From the NCBI GenBank assembly GCA_020201445.1, contig JAIVGU010000229.1, forward strand, positions 1 to 6,021: a stretch of DNA of 6,021 bases. The letters are read 5' to 3'. Below the pieces are notes generated by a model. That model did no database searches and was not told the DNA's origin. It was given only the letters and a program-made list of their open reading frames with translations. The stretch is from Halobacteriales archaeon (GTDB lineage Archaea; Thermoplasmatota; E2; JACPAO01; JAHFTW01). This document shows, piece after piece, positions 1 through 4,500 of the stretch (within the stretch, counting starts at the first letter, position 1; every line of letters starts with the position of its first letter). A program made the position numbers and the translations under genes.

Positions 1-190
1 GGATGATGGGGACCACGATGGTGCGCGGCTTGGGGGGCGCCGCCACCGTCTGCTTGGTGCGGCACTCCAGGCACTCCACCGTCCAGGCGGACGCCGCGGC
101 GCGCAGCACCGCGTGCTCCTCCACGTCGCCGCAGGTGGCGCACTCTAGGAAGACCCCTTCCTCCCCGGCGTCCCACTCCTCCCCGTCCAT
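1..190 (-). CDS. HVO_0476-like zinc-finger protein, 3' part cut off by window edge
   Basis: An open frame starts at ATG 188-190 and runs off the left edge after 63 full codons. The visible part begins with an acidic stretch (MDGEEWDAGEEG). It then has CATC (Cys17, Cys20) and CLEC (Cys40, Cys43) with 19 residues between the pairs, which is a treble-clef or ribbon-type Cys4 zinc site. A KPRTIVVPII strand follows. The layout, an N-terminal two-CxxC finger followed by a basic and then beta-rich segment, matches my memory of the archaeal HVO_0476 zinc-finger family, whose function is not established. The start is supported by GGAG (196-199) five bases upstream and by the position of the finger close to the N-terminus. 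It lies 30 bases after the 61-codon gene on the same strand and is probably co-transcribed with it. It could instead be another small archaeal zinc-ribbon protein; the missing C-terminal part would decide. Confidence 0.72.
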   Translation of the reverse strand, partial: MDGEEWDAGEEGVFLECATCGDVEEHAVLRAAASAWTVECLECRTKQTVAAPPKPRTIVVPII

Positions 191-195
191 GGGCG

Positions 196-199
196 CTCC
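196..199 (-). promoter_or_regulatory. Shine-Dalgarno GGAG of the zinc-finger gene
   Basis: On the minus strand GGAG is followed by five bases (CGCCC) and then ATG at 190. A further AGGAGAGG lies just upstream, between this site and the stop of the 61-codon gene. This is the evidence that the edge-truncated frame is translated and starts at 190. Confidence 0.6.
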
Positions 200-220
200 A
201 GGCCCCTCTCCTGCAAAAGG

Positions 221-406
221 CTACTTCTTCCTGAGGTAGGGCAGCCCGGTGCGCTTGTTGACGCCCAGGGAGTAGCCCTCGGGCATCTCGACGGGGATGC
301 CGCTCTGGGGCCGCCGCTGGCTGAAGAAGTAGATGACCTGCTTGTGGCCCCCCTTCAGGACGACCTCGCGGGCGTGCAGGGTGTACCCGTTGTGCGTGAA
401 GGCCAT
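221..406 (-). CDS. Conserved small protein of 61 residues, function unknown
   Basis: A complete small protein with features of a real, conserved fold: a central LKGGHKQVIYFFSQ segment followed by a PEGYSLGVNKRTGLP turn and a basic end (YLRKK). I recall similar short proteins with the pattern LKGG-x-Q-x-IYFFS and a terminal N-x-RTGLP-x-L-(K/R) in archaea and actinobacterial genomes, with no known activity. The mixed, non-repetitive composition with aromatic and glycine residues differs sharply from the low-complexity shadow frames around it. ATG 404-406 fits because the conserved core begins only about ten residues later. No Shine-Dalgarno is visible; the preceding bases are a pyrimidine tract, so translation may be leaderless or coupled. 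It sits 58 bases after radA and 30 bases before the zinc-finger gene on the same strand. No cysteines, signal peptide or membrane segment are visible. Confidence 0.8.
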   Translation of the reverse strand: MAFTHNGYTLHAREVVLKGGHKQVIYFFSQRRPQSGIPVEMPEGYSLGVNKRTGLPYLRKK

Positions 407-413
407 GGGAATC

Positions 414-437
414 AGGAGGAAGGAAGGGAGAGAAAAA
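414..437 (-). terminator. Pyrimidine tract with T5, possible archaeal terminator after radA
   Basis: The minus strand reads 24 uninterrupted pyrimidines here, starting with TTTTTCTCTCCC. It begins about 28 bases after the radA stop and ends seven bases before the ATG of the next gene. Archaeal RNA polymerase terminates at T-rich stretches without needing a hairpin, so the T5 end could release part of the radA transcript. In this GC-rich window such a run stands out. The T-run is short, so partial read-through is likely. It could instead be an unusual leader for the 61-codon gene. Confidence 0.35.
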
Positions 438-464
438 CTGGAGGGTCGCGCTCTTGGTCGGCGG

Positions 465-1514
465 TCAGACCGCGTCCCGGATGCCGTCCTCGGTGACGTT
501 CACCACGGCCTCGCCCTCGGGCAGGTGGGGCGAGTCGACGAGGCGGCAGATGCGCTTGCCGCCCTTCGACTTGCGGAGGTAGATGCGGAACGTGGAGGTG
601 TGGCCGACGATGTGGCCGCCGATGGGGCGGGTCGGGTCGCCGAAGAAGGCGTCCGGCTTGGCGCTCACCTGGTTGGTGACCACGACGGCGGCGTTGTTGA
701 TGCCGCCCAGGCGCTGCAGGTCGTGCATGTGCCGGTTGAGCTTCTGCTGGCGGTCGGCCAGGGTGCCGCGGCCGACGAACTCGGCGCGGAAGTGCGCCGT
801 GAGGGAGTCGACGACGATGAGCTTGATGGGGAAGTCGCGGCAGATCTCCTGCGCACGCTCGGCCAGGAGCATCTGGTGGTTGCTGTTGAAGGCGCGGGCG
901 ACATGGATGCGCTTCAGCGTCTCGGTGGGGTCCATGCCGAGGGCCTGCGCCATCTGGGTGATGCGCTCGGGGCGGAAGGTGTTCTCGGTGTCGATGTAGA
1001 GGGCGTGGCCGTTGAGGCCGCCCTCCGCCTCGGGGCGCTGGACGTTGACCGCGAGCTGCATGGCGAACTGGGTCTTGCAGGAGCCGAACTCGCCGTAGAA
1101 CTCGGTGATGGACTGGGTCTCGATGCCGCCGCCCATCAGCTCGTCGAACGCCTTGCTGCCGGTGCCGATCTTGTTGACCGACTTGCGGCGCTCGGCGACC
1201 TCCAGGCCGGTCTCGAAGCCGCCGACGTCGGCGAGCTTGCGGGCGGCGTTGATGATCTTCTGCGCGACGCCTTCGCCGATGTCGCACTTCTCGGCGATGT
1301 CGCCGGGGCTGGCGACCGCGATGGCCATGAGGTCCTCGTAGCCGGCCTCCTTCAGCTTGTCTGCGGTGGCGGGGCCGACGCCCGGGAGGTCCTCCACGGT
1401 CATGCGGATGTGGCCCTCCTTCTTGGGGTCGGCGCGGGCGGCGCTCAGGTCGTTGTCGAAGGTTGCGTCGTAGTCGTCTTCCATGGCAACCGGGGGTCCG
1501 TTCTTCTTGGCCAT
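465..1514 (-). CDS. radA: DNA repair and recombination protein RadA
   Basis: The archaeal Rad51/RecA homologue: it forms ATP-dependent filaments on single-stranded DNA and catalyses homologous pairing and strand exchange. The 349 residues are close to the usual archaeal length. Residues 1-36 are a variable acidic leader. Residues 41-95 form the helix-hairpin-helix domain ([12 protein letters not shown]). F100-x-x-G103 matches the polymerisation motif in the linker. The ATPase core has Walker A at 141-148 (GEFGSCKT), the conserved [11 protein letters not shown] with Glu177, and Walker B LIVVD at 232-236. The HFRAEF-x-GRG-x-L-x-x-RQQKL block and the DNA-binding loop region around [21 protein letters not shown] (281-301) follow. 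It ends in the usual [11 protein letters not shown]...GIRDAV. The oddity is Cys146, where glycine is normal before Lys147. The start at 1514 has GGGTGG seven bases upstream; Met11 (ATG at 1484) is the alternative and lacks a comparable site. It lies 83 bases after the 1438-codon gene on the same strand. Confidence 0.98.
   Translation of the reverse strand: MAKKNGPPVAMEDDYDATFDNDLSAARADPKKEGHIRMTVEDLPGVGPATADKLKEAGYEDLMAIAVASPGDIAEKCDIGEGVAQKIINAARKLADVGGFETGLEVAERRKSVNKIGTGSKAFDELMGGGIETQSITEFYGEFGSCKTQFAMQLAVNVQRPEAEGGLNGHALYIDTENTFRPERITQMAQALGMDPTETLKRIHVARAFNSNHQMLLAERAQEICRDFPIKLIVVDSLTAHFRAEFVGRGTLADRQQKLNRHMHDLQRLGGINNAAVVVTNQVSAKPDAFFGDPTRPIGGHIVGHTSTFRIYLRKSKGGKRICRLVDSPHLPEGEAVVNVTEDGIRDAV
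1071..1094 (-). other. RadA Walker A motif with Cys in place of Gly
   Basis: The bases encode G141-E-F-G-S-C-K-T148. The family consensus is GxxxxGK(T/S). The residue before the phosphate-binding lysine is cysteine (TGC, plus-strand 1077-1079), one base from GGC glycine. Everything else in the motif is conserved. Confidence 0.85.
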
Positions 1515-1597
1515 TGAGGCACCACCCGTGCGAGGCTGGCGCTCCTAGTTAGGCACGGACCCTCGGGTGGATGAAACTACTCGTCGGGGCCCCGGCC
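1515..1597 (-). promoter_or_regulatory. radA leader: RBS and candidate hairpin
   Basis: This is the 83-base gap between the big gene and radA. The minus strand holds GGGTGG (1527-1522), the likely Shine-Dalgarno, seven bases before ATG. GGGTGG can pair with CCACCC (1570-1565), and CCTC (1535-1532) can pair with GAGG (1564-1561). This gives ten base pairs with a four-base bulge (GCAC) and a 25-base loop, which would hide the ribosome-binding site. The loop contains the small palindrome CCTAACTAGG (1553-1544). No convincing TATA box is visible; the only AT-richer part (GTAGTTTCAT, about 1580-1571) is a weak candidate. Whether radA has its own promoter or is read from upstream stays open. Confidence 0.35.
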
Positions 1598-4500
1598 TCA
1601 CCGCTTCTGCCGGCGCGCGGAGTGCTCCCGCAGGACCCGGTCGATGGCCTTAGGGTCGTAGCCTGGCGGGCTGGGGGGGCGCAGCGTCGTGGCCGGTGCA
1701 GGCTCGGGCTCTGGTGTTGGCGCGGCCTCTTGGAACGCTGCCGGGGGCGACGCCTTCGCGGGCGCACGGGCGGCCTTCGCCTTGGTCTGGCTGGCGGGCG
1801 CCTCCCATGGCTCGACCTCGGATCGCTTCGGCTTCGGCGCGGCGCGAGCCTCCGGCTGTGGCGCAGGCCGCGGAGTGGATGCGGGCTCGGGCTCGGCGGC
1901 GGGCTGCGGCGGGGCGGCCTTGGCCACCGCCTGCGCCTCGCGCTCCAGGCGGGCGCGCTCCTTCGCCATGGCCTTCCCCTCGGCGAGCCGCAGCCGCTCC
2001 AGCGCGCGCTGCTCCTCCTTTGCCCGCTTCTCCTCCACCTTCCTCTGCTTGGCGGCGAGCCGCTGGGCCAGGACACGCTCCCGCTCGGCCTTGCGCGCCT
2101 CGGCCTGCGCGGCCTTGGCGTCCTGCGCCGGGGCGACGGCCTCCTGGAACTCGTGGATGGGCGACTCCTGGACGGGGGCTGCGGCGAGGGCCTTCTCCAC
2201 TTCGCGGCGGCGCTCCTCCTCCTTGGCCAGCGCGGCGCGGGCTTTGGCCTCGGCGCGCTCGCGGACGGCCTGCTCCTTGGCGGCCTTCCGCTCGGCAAGG
2301 GCGTGTTCCTTCGCCTCCCGCGCGCGGGCGGCGTCCGCCTCGGCCTGCTCGCGGGCGCGCTCCTTCCCGGCCGCCTTCTCCGCGGCCAGGCGCTCCTTCT
2401 CCGCCTCTGCGGCGGCGCGGTCCCGCTGCCTCTCCTTCTCGGCGTCGCGCTTGGCCCTCTCCTTGGTGACCGCTTCCTTGCGGCGGGCGGCCTCCTCCGC
2501 CTTCTCCTGCCGCTGGCGCTCCTTCCCAGCACGGGCCTCCTCGCGCAGGCGGGCCTTGCGCTCCTGCGGCGTCTCCTCCTTGCGGTCGAGGAGCTTGGCG
2601 AGCGAGAAGCCGCCCTCCTTGGCCGGCTCCTCGGTCCCGTCCTTCTTGCCGGGCTTGCCCGTCGCGGGCTCCGCCTCGGCGGGAGCCTCCTTGGCGGCGA
2701 GCTTGGCCTGCCGGGCGGCCTCCTTCCCGGCGGCCTTGCGCTGCGCCTCCTGCTCTTTCTGCTCGGCGGCGAGGCGGCGTCTCTCCTCCTTCTCGCGCTG
2801 CGCGGCCTCCTTGGCGGCGGCCTTCTCGGCGGCGCGGCGCTGCTTCTCTGCGTCAGCGTCGGGCGCCTCCTTGCGCTTGAAACGTTCGAGGAAGGACCCG
2901 GTCTCCTCGGTCGGCTCGGGGACAGGCTCCGGCTCCTTGGCCGCCTTGCCCTTCCTGCCGGGCCCCTTGGCGAGCGCCTCTTCGTTGGCGGGCTCGGGCT
3001 CTTCGGCCTTCTCGCGGCGGAAGCGGCCCAGGAACGACGACGGCTTCCCTTCGGCGGGCTCCTCCAACTGGGCAGGCGCGGCGGACGCAGCCTCCGCCTT
3101 CGCGGCCTTGCCCTTCCTCGGCGTTTCCTCGACAGGGGCGGGCTCCGCGGCGGGCTTGGCCTTGCGGGCGGCGCGCTCCTCGGCGACGAGCCTGTCCTTC
3201 TCCGCCTTGCGCGCCTCGGCCTCCTCGCGGGCCTTGCGCAGCGCCTCCTTGCGGGCCGCCTTCTCCGCCTCGCGGGCCTGGCGCTGCTGCTCGCGCAGCG
3301 AGGCACGGTCCGGTCCCGTCTCCTGGTCCAGCTCGGGGGCGACGTCGGTCTCGACGGCCTCCTCGACGACGCGGAAGCCGCCGGGGGTGGTGTAGGCGCG
3401 GCCGGGCAGGTGGCCGAAGGCGTAGAGCTTGCCCGCGTCGGAGGGCTCGTCTTCGGGCAGCTTCACGAACGGGCTGCGGCCGTCGGCCAGCCGGGGGGGC
3501 TCGCGGCGCGCCGCGTCCTCCGGCAGCTTGGCGAATGGGCTCTGGCCGTCGGGCAGGCGGGGCGGCGCGCGCTCCGGCACGTCCTCGGGGAGCTTGGCGA
3601 ACAGGCTGCTGCCGTCGACGAGGCGGGGCGGCGCCTTGGCGAGCGCCTTCTTGGCGGGCGCCGTGCCGGCCTCCGCGAAGCCCTCCTTGCGGGCGACGAT
3701 GGACTGCTCCCAGATGCCGCCCTCGCCGCTGGCGGTGGGCAACCGCTGCGCGACGCCCTGCGACCAGGTGCCGCTGGGGGCGCCGGTGCCGCGCTCGGCG
3801 TCGCGCTTGCGGCGCCCCTCTTCCTTGCGGGCACGCTCCGCTTCCTTGGCGCGCTCGCGCTCCTCCTGCTCGCGGCGCCTGCGCTCGGCGGCCTCGGCCT
3901 TCGCCTGCGCCTTGCGGTCGGCCTTCGACGGCTCGGCGGACTCGGCGGGGGCGGGCCCCTGGCGGGCCTTCGCCTCCTTCGCCGCCAGCGCCTCGGCCGA
4001 CGCGCGCTCCTTGGCGGCGAGCGTCTCCGCCTTGAGCCGCTCCTTCTCGGCGAGACGCTCGGCCTTGGCGCGCTCCTTCTCCTCGCGCTTGGCGTGCTTG
4101 GCGAGCGCCTTCTCGTCGGGCGCGGCCTCCGTTTGGGGCGCTGCCCTGGAGTCTGACTTGGCCTGCTTGGCGGCGAGCTTCGCCTGCGCCTTGGCCTCCT
4201 TCGCCGCGAGCCGTTCGGCCTTGGCGCGCTCCTTCCCGGCGAGCTTGGCCTGCCGCGCCGCCTCCTTGGGGTCGACGGGCTCCGGCTCAGGGACAGGCTC
4301 TGGCGCCGGCTGGACCGCGGCCTTGGCCTTCGCGCCCTTGCCCTTCCTCGGTGCTGGTGCCTCCTGCAGGACGATGGGTGCCGGCGGCGGGGCCTTCGCG
4401 GCCTCCTTCGCACGAGCTGCCTCCTCTTTCTGGCGCTGCGCAACTTCCTTGGCCGCGAGCTTCGCGCGCTCGGCCTCGGCCTTCTCGGCGGCCTTGCGGC

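Noticed and set aside
3..239. 78-codon plus-strand frame at the left end
   Set aside because: Antisense to the zinc-finger gene and the end of the 61-codon gene, both of which have better protein features and start signals.
333..1517. 394-codon plus-strand frame opposite radA
   Set aside because: It lies opposite the well-conserved radA and has the Val/Leu/Gly/Asp/Ala composition typical of an antisense shadow. No recognisable motif.
1586..1595. GC palindrome CGGGGCCCCG just after the stop of the giant gene as a terminator hairpin
   Set aside because: The arms touch with no room for a loop, and no T-run follows on the minus strand.
1549..3306. 585-codon minus-strand frame of Arg, Pro and Ser in another register
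   Set aside because: Out-of-frame reading of the giant gene. Arg/Pro/Ser-only composition is typical of shifted GC-rich codons.
1571..4156. 861-codon plus-strand frame rich in Leu, Gly, Ala and Arg
   Set aside because: It is the antisense image of the giant gene: Lys, Glu and Ala codons read backwards give Leu, Phe/Leu and Gly/Arg runs, and GC-rich DNA lacks stops. It has no domain or plausible folded pattern.
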